Source: Paraburkholderia caffeinitolerans (GTDB lineage: Bacteria > Pseudomonadota > Gammaproteobacteria > Burkholderiales > Burkholderiaceae). From it: a stretch of 64,000 nucleotides of DNA. Below, piece by piece: positions 9,492 to 16,730 of the stretch. Below the pieces are notes generated by a model. The model saw nothing but the letters and a program-made list of their open reading frames with translations, did not search any database and was not told where the DNA came from. Within the stretch, counting starts at the first letter, position 1, and each line of letters starts with the position of its first letter. The translations under genes were made by a program, and so were the position numbers. Location: assembly GCF_902859945.1 (NCBI RefSeq), contig NZ_CADIKL010000001.1, positions 186,001-250,000 on the forward strand, given 5' to 3'.

Positions 9492-10490
9492 TCAAGCCAT
9501 CAGCGCGGCAAGCGGTTCGAGCGTGTTTTCGTAGCCCGCTTCGAGCACGTCGAAGCAGTCGTCGCAGGTGTCGCGGCGATTGCGCGCCATCGCGCGCACG
9601 AGCCGGAACTGCATCACCATGGCTTCCGAGGCCACTTTTTGCGCCGATGCCGCGATCGTTTCCGGAACCGCCACGCCCTGCGCGTTCAGCCACAGCAGAT
9701 ACTTCGAGAGAAATTCGAAGTTCGCGCCCAACTGACGCATCAGGTTGAACGAGTACGGATGAAAGAAACGCTCGCCGCGTTCGAGCAGCATGTCGAGCTG
9801 CGCCGGAAACGCCGCGCGCCATTCGGTCACCGGATTGCGCCGTGGCCGCCGCGCGAGATGCCCGCGCAGCAAGTGCGCCGAACCTTGCGCAAGTGCCTCG
9901 CCTTCGAGCGGCGCGCGCACGCGCTTGGCGAATTCCACATACGGAAACAGCAGGTCCGCTTGTCCCTCGAACTGCGGCAGCTTGCGGAATACGCCGTCGT
10001 AGTCTTCGCCGTCGAGCCGGTGATAACCCGTGTTGTGGAAGTAGCCCAGACGCCGCGTGGCCGGGTCGATGAAGTCGATGCCCACCGTGGTCTTCGGATG
10101 CTCGCGCCGGTACGAGGTCGCGCGCGTGTTCGGCAGATAGAAACCGTCCACTTCGACGAGCACGGTGTGGCCGCGCTGCGTCTGCGCGAGCACGCGGTCT
10201 TCGAGCGAGTCGTAGATCGCGAGCTCGGTGACCTGGGTGCCGTACAGGTGCTCGATGTCTTCGAGCGGGAATTTGAAGAACGTGAACTGGTCGCCTTCGA
10301 AATCCTGCGTCACCGTGAAGGCGAGCGCAGGGCGCGGATCGAATCCCATGCCGTGCAGGAGTTCGATCCACAAGTCGACGTAGCAGTTGGTCTCCACCCA
10401 CACGCGCTCGCCCTGGTGCAGCGCGTGTGGGACGTGCTCGCGCGACGCGGCGTGCGCCTGCGCGGCTTCTGGCACGATTGGCGCGTTCAT
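9492..10490 (-). CDS. DUF1839 family protein
   Basis: This 332-residue soluble protein matches the DUF1839 family, with features such as ETNCYVDLWIELLH near the N-terminus and VGIDFIDPATRRLGYFHN in the middle. The start at 10490 overlaps the stop of the upstream ligase gene by 4 bp (ATGA), which implies translational coupling. No biochemical function is established to my knowledge. The conserved Cys and acidic residues near the N-terminus could suit a cysteine-dependent transferase, and because it is coupled to an amino acid:[carrier protein] ligase, a role as aminoacyl acceptor or transferase is a reasonable guess. That is inference only. Confidence 0.8.
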   Translation of the reverse strand: MNAPIVPEAAQAHAASREHVPHALHQGERVWVETNCYVDLWIELLHGMGFDPRPALAFTVTQDFEGDQFTFFKFPLEDIEHLYGTQVTELAIYDSLEDRVLAQTQRGHTVLVEVDGFYLPNTRATSYRREHPKTTVGIDFIDPATRRLGYFHNTGYHRLDGEDYDGVFRKLPQFEGQADLLFPYVEFAKRVRAPLEGEALAQGSAHLLRGHLARRPRRNPVTEWRAAFPAQLDMLLERGERFFHPYSFNLMRQLGANFEFLSKYLLWLNAQGVAVPETIAASAQKVASEAMVMQFRLVRAMARNRRDTCDDCFDVLEAGYENTLEPLAALMA

Positions 10491-11524
10491 GCGCCCGACT
10501 CCTTGAGACCGTGCTCGATGCGCGCCCGGGTGTCGCCCCACAGCAGCGCGCGCACTTCGTCGGGCCAGGCGTTCACGTCGAGGCCGTGATGCTTGAGCAG
10601 CGCGAGCGTGATGCGCTCCATGCCGAAGCCCACGCAGGCCGTGTGCGCGGTGGAGCCGTCGTCGCACTTGATCTTCCAGATGCCGCCGAAGTGATCCATG
10701 TGGTAATTGAACGAGAGGCAGGCTGTTTTGCTGTCCGCGTTCGCCACCGGAATCAGCAGCTCGAACTTGAGCTCCTGGGCGCGCTGGCTGTCCGCGACGA
10801 TCTTGCCGCCGCGCCCGAAGAACGGGTCGTTGGCGAGATCCACATCCACCGGCAGGCCGAGCAGCGATACCAGCAGCGAGCCGCGATCAATCCACATCTG
10901 GCGGAACGCCATGACCTGTTCCGCGTTGCCGAGGCGCACGTATTCGCGCTGGCGGAACATCTGCATGCGCGCGGGATCGAGCGAGGGCTCGTGGCGGAAA
11001 CAGTACGAGAGCACGTCGATGGTGCTGCCGCCCGCGGGCAGCGGGCCGCGCCGCGCCACCACCGGATAGATCGGATAGCAGGCCGCCGGCGTGAGCACGA
11101 GGCGCGTGGGCTTTTGCTGCTCCATCCAGGCGGGATCGCGGTCGTCGTCGCTTTGCTTCATGGCGTCGTCGAGGCAGCGCAGGAGGCGCATCTGTCCCGC
11201 GTCGTTGCCGCAGAACGAGTGGATCGTGCCGGCGAGCTGCGGGAAGTTCTTCAGATACTCGCTATCCTCGAAGTCTGTGCGCCGCAACGCGGGCGGAAAG
11301 CGCAGTACTTCGGGATCCTGATCGGCCCCCAGATGCGTAATGGCCGCATTCAGGCGGTCCACCACGTCTTCGAACACCTGGCTGCGGCCATAGAGGCCGT
11401 TCTCGCCGGTGTCGATGAGCAGGCCGCTCGCGATCAGTTCGTCCCGGAAGCTCGGCGTTGCCGGTTCCACAGGCGCGCCATCGGCGCCGGCTTGCAGCGC
11501 CGCCGTTTCGGTCATCGTGTTCAT
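10487..11524 (-). CDS. Amino acid:[carrier protein] ligase (class II aaRS homologue)
   Basis: This 345-residue protein is a stand-alone class II aminoacyl-tRNA synthetase catalytic core related to atypical SerRS, with no tRNA-binding domain. Motif 2 is seen as FRHEPSLDPARMQMFRQRE and motif 3 as GFGMERITLALL. Cys149, Glu194 and Cys297 fall at a constant offset of 18 from the zinc ligands I recall for the Bradyrhizobium enzyme (Cys131, Glu176, Cys279). Those enzymes activate glycine or alanine with ATP and load it on the phosphopantetheine of a carrier protein rather than on tRNA. The carrier protein is encoded two genes upstream in the same operon. The amino acid used here is unknown. Confidence 0.88.
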   Translation of the reverse strand: MNTMTETAALQAGADGAPVEPATPSFRDELIASGLLIDTGENGLYGRSQVFEDVVDRLNAAITHLGADQDPEVLRFPPALRRTDFEDSEYLKNFPQLAGTIHSFCGNDAGQMRLLRCLDDAMKQSDDDRDPAWMEQQKPTRLVLTPAACYPIYPVVARRGPLPAGGSTIDVLSYCFRHEPSLDPARMQMFRQREYVRLGNAEQVMAFRQMWIDRGSLLVSLLGLPVDVDLANDPFFGRGGKIVADSQRAQELKFELLIPVANADSKTACLSFNYHMDHFGGIWKIKCDDGSTAHTACVGFGMERITLALLKHHGLDVNAWPDEVRALLWGDTRARIEHGLKESGA

Positions 11525-11525
11525 G

Positions 11526-12785
11526 TCAGGCTCTCCCCGGGCTTGCCGGACGCTGAGCGAGCAGCAGGCTCGCGGTGTTCTGCGCGATGCGGTCGTTGTT
11601 GATCATGAGCGGCGCCGAGTGCAGGTCGCGCAGATGACGGCCCACGCTGTATTCAGTGCCGTTCTTGTAGCCGGCCATGCCGCAGATCATCAGCACTTCC
11701 TGCACGACTAGCAGCGCCGTCGAGGAGATGCTCGTTTTCAGCGTGTTCATGTCCGACGCGTAGTGGAGCTGTGCCGAAAGTGGCGCGTCCGCGTCATTGC
11801 TCGCCTCGCGGGCTTCGCGCGCGTCGTGCTCGGCCTGCGCGGCGTCGAGCGCCACCGAGAGGCGCGCCTGCATCATCTGCAGCAGGCCCACCGCTTCGGC
11901 GAGGCGCATACCCGCCGGCGGCACCGAACCGGGCTTCGCGCGCGCCTGGGCGCGGAAGAACGCTTGCGCGCGATTGACGGCGTCGGCGGCGATGCCGGTC
12001 CATACCGAGGCCCACAGCGTGTGCGAGACGGGCAGCATGGTGCGGTCGGAAATCTCGGCGAAGGGCGTGGGCAGGATCTGCTCCGCGTGGCCTTGCGCGA
12101 GCAGGCGGAAACCCTCGCTACAGGTGCCGCGCATGCCCATCGAGTCCCACGTGCCGCGCTTTTCGAGTTCGAGGTCGCCCAAGAGCGTCACGATCAGCAC
12201 CTGGTCGGAGGCGGGCGATTCGGCGGTGCGCCGCGCGGTGACGAGAATGCCGTCCGCGTGCGCGCCGTACGAGATGGTGGGCGCCATCTTCTCGATGCTG
12301 AAGCGCCCGTCGATCACATCGACAGCGCAGGCGCTCGTGCGCATGCTGCCGCCGATGTTTTCTTCCGACGTGGCCGAAGCGAGCAGCAATTGCTGTTCGA
12401 CGAGCTGCGCGAGCACTTGTTGATGCCACGGTGCGTGTGCGCCGTGCTCCATGATGCAGGCCACCTGGATCTGGTGCATCGCGTAGATCATCGCGGTGGA
12501 CGCGCAGCCGTGCGCGAGCGTCTCGCACACTTGCGCGACCTCGGCGAGCGAAAGTCCCGCGCCGCCAAAACTCGCGGGCACCATCGCCGAGAGCAGGCGC
12601 TCGGACTTGAGCGCATCGAAGGCTTCGACCGGAAAGCGCGCTTCGCGGTCCACGTGATCGGCGTGGCGCGCGGCGACTTGCGCCGCGCGTTGCGCGGCTT
12701 CGCGCCACGTGCCGGCCGCGTTTTCCGCCTCGGCTAGCGCCTGCCGTTCGGGCTCCACGGCGGCATCGATGTGCGGGGCGTTCAT
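11526..12785 (-). CDS. Acyl-CoA dehydrogenase-fold flavoprotein
   Basis: The 419-residue product has the acyl-CoA dehydrogenase architecture: an N-terminal helical domain with FGGAGLSLAEVAQVCETLA, a central beta domain and a C-terminal helical bundle. It could be an acyl- or aminoacyl-carrier-protein dehydrogenase, or a reduced-flavin-dependent monooxygenase of the same fold; the C-terminal RHLRDLHSAP segment is reminiscent of the latter. Its start overlaps the carrier protein stop (ATGA) and its stop lies 1 bp before the ligase start, so it is tightly co-expressed with both. A substrate tethered to the carrier protein is the obvious inference. Confidence 0.85.
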   Translation of the reverse strand: MNAPHIDAAVEPERQALAEAENAAGTWREAAQRAAQVAARHADHVDREARFPVEAFDALKSERLLSAMVPASFGGAGLSLAEVAQVCETLAHGCASTAMIYAMHQIQVACIMEHGAHAPWHQQVLAQLVEQQLLLASATSEENIGGSMRTSACAVDVIDGRFSIEKMAPTISYGAHADGILVTARRTAESPASDQVLIVTLLGDLELEKRGTWDSMGMRGTCSEGFRLLAQGHAEQILPTPFAEISDRTMLPVSHTLWASVWTGIAADAVNRAQAFFRAQARAKPGSVPPAGMRLAEAVGLLQMMQARLSVALDAAQAEHDAREAREASNDADAPLSAQLHYASDMNTLKTSISSTALLVVQEVLMICGMAGYKNGTEYSVGRHLRDLHSAPLMINNDRIAQNTASLLLAQRPASPGRA

Positions 12786-13033
12786 GCTGCCGCCTTTGCC
12801 TGCTGCAGTTCGGTGACCGCGGCGGCGAGCGAGTCGATGCTCGAGAACAGGCGCCGCGTGAGCATGCGGTCGGGAATCTCGATGCCGAACTCGTCTTCGA
12901 CGGCGAGCATCAGATGAACGGTCGCGAGTGAAGAAAGGCCGGCGGCGTAGAGATCGGCGTCGTCGGCCAGCGTGTCGGCTGGCACATCGAGACGGGCCGA
13001 TTCGGAAAGAATGCGTCGCAGTGCGGTTTTCAT
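12782..13033 (-). CDS. Acyl carrier protein (partner of amino acid:[carrier protein] ligase)
   Basis: This 83-residue four-helix carrier protein has the phosphopantetheine site at Ser35 in GLSSLATV, where the usual Asp-Ser-Leu is Ser-Ser-Leu. The helix after it (VHLMLAVEDEFGIEIPD) is typical of the family. It leads a minus-strand operon in which genes overlap by 4 bp or are separated by 1 bp: dehydrogenase-like enzyme, aminoacyl ligase, DUF1839 protein. A GGGGGC ribosome site precedes the ATG. It most likely carries an aminoacyl thioester rather than a fatty acid, because its neighbour is an amino acid:[carrier protein] ligase. Confidence 0.88.
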   Translation of the reverse strand: MKTALRRILSESARLDVPADTLADDADLYAAGLSSLATVHLMLAVEDEFGIEIPDRMLTRRLFSSIDSLAAAVTELQQAKAAA

Positions 13034-13520
13034 GGCAAAGGTGCCCCCTCGTGTGAATGGCGCTTCGATGCAGGCGCGGGTTTCGACGGTCCAGGACCGC
13101 GCGGTGATGCGCGCGGCAATTGCCGGTATTTAACGGACTGCCGGGTGGTGGCGTCGGTGCGGCAGCGCACTCAAGCGCGTTTCGCGCAGCCAGGTGAAGC
13201 GTTTTGATGCGCGCCGCGGCTTGCCGCCCGCCGACGACCCGCAGATTGCGCCCAGAACTGCCGGAAAGTGTGTGCGCGCCCGTACAGATGCACGCAAGGC
13301 CGTTTGCTCTAATGAGCGCCATGCCCGCACCGACGGGCCGCGAGCGCCGTTGCGCCGCGCTGCAGGTCCGCCCGGCGAGCGATGCGCGCACGAGGCGTAC
13401 CGCTCCAAACAGGTTACACGCCGCCGCGTTATTCGACATACCGGTAGTTCATCCGTGATCGCGGGCGCATGGCCCGGCCGATGCGCGGCACAGGAAATCG
13501 ATCCTCATTGGAGGGGCGTA
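13034..13520. other. Divergent intergenic region between carrier-protein operon and methyltransferase
   Basis: About 490 bp separate the two divergent genes and should hold promoters for both. The plus-strand gene has a clear GGAGGGG ribosome site at about 13510. I see no convincing sigma-70 pair, no long inverted repeat and no credible small gene. Short open frames here have the composition of random high-GC sequence. Confidence 0.5.
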
Positions 13521-14336
13521 ATGGACATGCAGCTTCCGCTTGATCAGATCAATCAGCGCGCGTGGACGACGCGCGACGCGTTTCGCGAGTTCACGCGCGA
13601 GAAGGTGTGGACGGACGCGGGCGAACAGGCTGCCTTTACACGCATCGCCCGCGAATGCCACGGTCAGCCGCTGCTCGACATTGGCATCGGCGCGGGCCGC
13701 ACGGTGCCGATGATGATGCAGATGTCGTCTGACTATACGGGCATCGATTACACGGCAGCTTTGCTCGAGCAGTCGCGCACGCGCTTTCCCGGCGTGGACC
13801 TGCGCCATATGGATGCGCGCGACATGGCGGCGCTGCCGAGCGACCACTATGCGTTGACGGCGTTCAGCTGGAACGGCATCGACTGCGTGGATTACGAGGA
13901 CCGCGTGCGCATTCTGCGCGAGATGCATCGCGTGACACGCCCCGGCGGACTCGTGCTGTTTTCAACGCACAACCGCGGCGGCCCCGGCTTCGACGAGAGC
14001 CCGCGGCAGTTGCTGCCGCGCTTCTCGGTGAACCCGCTGCGCTATGGCTGGCGCGTGCTGCGCGCCGCGCGCCTGTTGCCGCTCGGGATCTGGAATTACC
14101 GGCGCAATGCGCGCCTGCATCGCGATTACGAAGGCTATTCGATCCGCACGGCGGCCGCGCACTACTTCGGCATTGTGATCGTCTACACCACGCTGCCCGA
14201 GCAGCGCCGCCAACTCGAAGCGCTGGGTTTCGAGGTGGAGGCGGTCTATGGCAGCTGCGAAGGCGATTTGATTGGCCCTGAGCAGCAGACGAGCGACGCG
14301 TGGTGGCTGCATTTCATCGCGCGCAAGGCGGCTTGA
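13521..14336 (+). CDS. Class I SAM-dependent methyltransferase
   Basis: This 271-residue protein has the Rossmann methyltransferase signature, with motif I as LLDIGIGAGRT, an acidic motif II end at DYTGIDYTAALL and a post-I motif around RVTRPGGLVLFSTHN. The ATG at 13521 is preceded at a good distance by GGAGGGG, so the longer upstream frame is rejected. Substrate is not evident. Its divergent placement beside the aminoacyl carrier-protein operon and upstream of the flavin reductase suggests it modifies a product of that pathway or a sugar of the EPS. Confidence 0.85.
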   Translation: MDMQLPLDQINQRAWTTRDAFREFTREKVWTDAGEQAAFTRIARECHGQPLLDIGIGAGRTVPMMMQMSSDYTGIDYTAALLEQSRTRFPGVDLRHMDARDMAALPSDHYALTAFSWNGIDCVDYEDRVRILREMHRVTRPGGLVLFSTHNRGGPGFDESPRQLLPRFSVNPLRYGWRVLRAARLLPLGIWNYRRNARLHRDYEGYSIRTAAAHYFGIVIVYTTLPEQRRQLEALGFEVEAVYGSCEGDLIGPEQQTSDAWWLHFIARKAA

Positions 14337-14415
14337 CGCGGCATGGGTGAAGTAGCGGGGCGCTGTGCACGCTGTGCAATACCGGCGCGGCGCGCCCCCA
14401 TCACGGAGACCGGAC

Positions 14416-14958
14416 ATGAGCGCACACGGACTCGCGATAAACGAAGCGGTGGGGCGTGCGGCCAGCGCGGAGCCGCCCCGCTTTGACGAGCGGCGTCTGC
14501 GCACCGCGCTCGGCCGCTTCGCGACTGGCGTGGTGGTGATCTCGACGGGCAGCGGCGACACGCTCCATGCCATGACCGCCAACGCGTTCATGTCGGGGTC
14601 GCTGCGTCCGCCACTGATCGTCGTGTCGGTGGGGCAGCGCGCGCGCATGCACGAGCGGCTCATGAACGCCGAGCATTTCGGCGTGAGCGTGCTCTCCGAC
14701 GAGCAGGAGCCGCACAGCCGCCATTTCGCGGGCGAGCCGCAAAGCTGGCTCGCGCCGCGCTTCACCGAGGTCGATGGCCTCGACGGCGTCGCACTGCTCG
14801 ACAGCGCGGTCGCGCGTTTCGGGCTGCGCATGGCCGATCGCCATGCGTGCGGCGATCACACGTTGTTTGTCGGCGAGGTGATGGCGTTCTCACTCGACGA
14901 GCGCGCGCCGCTGGTGTTTTTCGGCGGGCGTTATGCGGGTGTCGCCGAGGTGCGATGA
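14416..14958 (+). CDS. Flavin reductase family protein (HpaC/DIM6-like)
   Basis: The 180-residue protein matches the short-chain flavin reductases with an FMN-binding split barrel. ALGRFATGVVVISTG opens the domain, ANAFMSGSLRPPLIVVSVG follows, and GDHTLFVGEVMAF with FFGGRYAGV closes it. Such enzymes supply FMNH2 or FADH2 to two-component monooxygenases. The only candidate partner nearby is the acyl-CoA-dehydrogenase-fold protein at 11526-12785. Start is the ATG at 14416 after GGAGACC. It is co-directional with the methyltransferase 79 bp upstream. Confidence 0.85.
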   Translation: MSAHGLAINEAVGRAASAEPPRFDERRLRTALGRFATGVVVISTGSGDTLHAMTANAFMSGSLRPPLIVVSVGQRARMHERLMNAEHFGVSVLSDEQEPHSRHFAGEPQSWLAPRFTEVDGLDGVALLDSAVARFGLRMADRHACGDHTLFVGEVMAFSLDERAPLVFFGGRYAGVAEVR

Positions 14959-15369
14959 GGGCATATCGCGCGATGGGCAATCCAGCGCACCAATCTGTAC
15001 ACCAATTAGCGCGCCGCATCCGCGCGGCGTGAATCCGCAACGTCACGCGCATTCCTCCGATCAGTGAATCGCGCCGCGTTCCGTGCGGTTGCGCACGCAA
15101 TCGATGCGTGCGGCAGTTGCCACGCGCGCTCGCGCGTCGAGCACAACGCCTCCTTTCATAACGATCACAAACCGTTGGTGGGGTTGCGCACGGAATCCGT
15201 GCCGCGCAGCCCGTACCGTGTCGATGTGGACTTGGACATCGACTGAGGAGCGGTGCCGGGATCCGGAACAACAGCGTGCTGCGTGTCGTGAATGAGGCGA
15301 ACGACGCGACAGCAACGCATAGCCTGGGGGCGAACGTTCACCGTACACGCTACGTTTTGGGGTAGGGAT
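14959..15369. other. Upstream region of the EPS core operon
   Basis: This 411-bp gap precedes the sugar transferase gene and is where the main EPS promoter should lie. It contains an inverted repeat at 15188-15202 with arms GCACGGA and TCCGTGC around a single base, a possible operator. I could not identify a convincing sigma-70 or sigma-54 promoter by eye, and no small gene with a ribosome site is visible. Confidence 0.5.
15188..15202. promoter_or_regulatory. Inverted repeat, possible operator upstream of EPS core operon
   Basis: A perfect 7-1-7 inverted repeat (GCACGGA, one base, TCCGTGC) lies about 170 bp before the sugar transferase start. Its size fits a dimeric regulator site. No regulator gene is adjacent, so this is only suggestive. 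Confidence 0.3.
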
Positions 15370-16539
15370 ATGTCTGCGCTAGTCCATCGCGCGATCGATA
15401 TCGCGCTTATCGTGCTGGGGGCCATGGGAGCCCTGCATCTGAATCTGAATCTCCCGGACTTGGGCCCGGTGGCGGGCTCGGCGCATCGTCTCGATCCCAC
15501 GCTCGTCGCCTTCGTGGCGGCGCTGGCGTTGTCCGTGTTTCCCGCATGCGGCACCTACCCGTCGCGCGGCAGCCGCTCGGTCATGAGCGTGGCGAGCCGC
15601 ACGGCGTTCGCATGGCTCGCGGTGCAGCTGTGCGCGCTCGCGCTGCTCTATGGCCTGCATCGCGATCATCTGATTTCGATGCCGTGGTTCATCTACTGGA
15701 CGATGACCACGGGCATTTCGCTGCTCGCCTCGCACATGCTTTTCGTCAGCGGATTCGGCGCGGCGCGCCACGCGGGGGCATGGCTGCGGCGCGATCACGC
15801 GATGCCCGCGCCGCTGGAGCCGTTCAAGCCGGTAATGAGTGCGGTCGCCATTCCAGTCGACAGGCCCGCGGTTAAGCCCGCATTCAAGCCCGCATTCAAG
15901 CCCCTCGATGCGCCGTCGCGCACGGACAAGGTGAAGCACGCGGTGAAGCGTGTTTTCGACATCGTGGTCGGCTCCATGCTGATTGTGATGCTGCTGCCCG
16001 TGCTCGTCGTGCTGGCGCTGATCGTGAAGAGCGATGGCGGCCCCGCGTTGTACGGCCATACGCGCGTCGGGCGCAATGGCAAGAAGTTTCGTTGTCTGAA
16101 GTTTCGCTCGATGGTGGTGAATTCGGCGGAGGTGCTCAAGCAGTTGCTCGACACCGACCCCGAGGCGCGCGCCGAGTGGGAGCGCGAGTTCAAGCTCAAG
16201 CACGACGTGCGCGTGACGCGCATCGGCCACTTCCTGCGGCGTTCCAGTCTCGACGAACTGCCGCAACTGTGGAACGTGGTGCGCGGCGAGATGAGCCTCG
16301 TCGGTCCGCGGCCCATCATCGACCAGGAACTGGAGCGCTACGGCGCGAACAGCAAGTACTACTTGATGGCGACGCCCGGCATCACGGGGCTCTGGCAGGT
16401 GAGCGGGCGCTGCGAGACCGATTACGCGACGCGCGTTTCGCTCGACGTGAACTACGTGCAGAACTGGTCGCTGCATCGGGACATCGAGATTCTTTTCAAG
16501 ACTTTCTTCGTGGTGATTCGAGGCACGGGTGCGTATTGA
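15370..16539 (+). CDS. Undecaprenyl-phosphate sugar-1-phosphate transferase (WbaP/WcaJ/BceB-like)
   Basis: The 389-residue protein is a polyprenyl-phosphate hexose-1-phosphate transferase that starts repeat-unit synthesis on undecaprenyl phosphate at the inner membrane. Several N-terminal membrane spans are followed by the conserved C-terminal catalytic domain: KRVFDIVVGSM with a membrane hairpin, KFRSMVVNS, LRRSSLDELPQLWNVV and SLVGPRP. The linker carries a 12-bp tandem repeat at about 15878-15901 coding for KPAFKPAFKP. At 389 residues it is shorter than typical WcaJ (about 460), as the N-terminal part is reduced. It opens the EPS core operon. Sugar specificity, glucose or galactose, cannot be read. 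Confidence 0.9.
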   Translation: MSALVHRAIDIALIVLGAMGALHLNLNLPDLGPVAGSAHRLDPTLVAFVAALALSVFPACGTYPSRGSRSVMSVASRTAFAWLAVQLCALALLYGLHRDHLISMPWFIYWTMTTGISLLASHMLFVSGFGAARHAGAWLRRDHAMPAPLEPFKPVMSAVAIPVDRPAVKPAFKPAFKPLDAPSRTDKVKHAVKRVFDIVVGSMLIVMLLPVLVVLALIVKSDGGPALYGHTRVGRNGKKFRCLKFRSMVVNSAEVLKQLLDTDPEARAEWEREFKLKHDVRVTRIGHFLRRSSLDELPQLWNVVRGEMSLVGPRPIIDQELERYGANSKYYLMATPGITGLWQVSGRCETDYATRVSLDVNYVQNWSLHRDIEILFKTFFVVIRGTGAY

Positions 16540-16582
16540 AGATGTGATGAGTTGATGTGATGAGTTGATGTGATGAATGGCA
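16539..16582 (+). repeat. 13-bp tandem repeat between sugar transferase and wza
   Basis: Just after the stop codon the unit GATGTGATGAGTT occurs twice in tandem, followed by a partial third copy (GATGTGATGAATG). The repeats lie within the 191-bp gap before wza and each unit carries ATG and TGA triplets. The role is unknown; such repeats can vary in copy number by slippage. Confidence 0.6.
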
Positions 16583-16730
16583 GCAGGCGAGCAGCACCCA
16601 AGAACAAAAAAACGGCAGCAAGGCAATCAGGGAGGAACTGGTTGAGGGGTGAGGACTGAAGTTCGCAGGCCGGGATTCATCGCGCAGACGACGCCATGGG
16701 ACGGCCACACGCAAGATTGGGGGTAGGACG

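Noticed and set aside
7660..9534. Long open frame of about 620 codons opposite the GH2 gene
   Set aside because: No motif, biased composition, and the GH2 frame has conserved catalytic residues.
15064..15295. Small genes in the gap before the EPS core operon
   Set aside because: Frames of 60-70 codons lack ribosome sites and have shadow-like composition; the region is better explained as regulatory.
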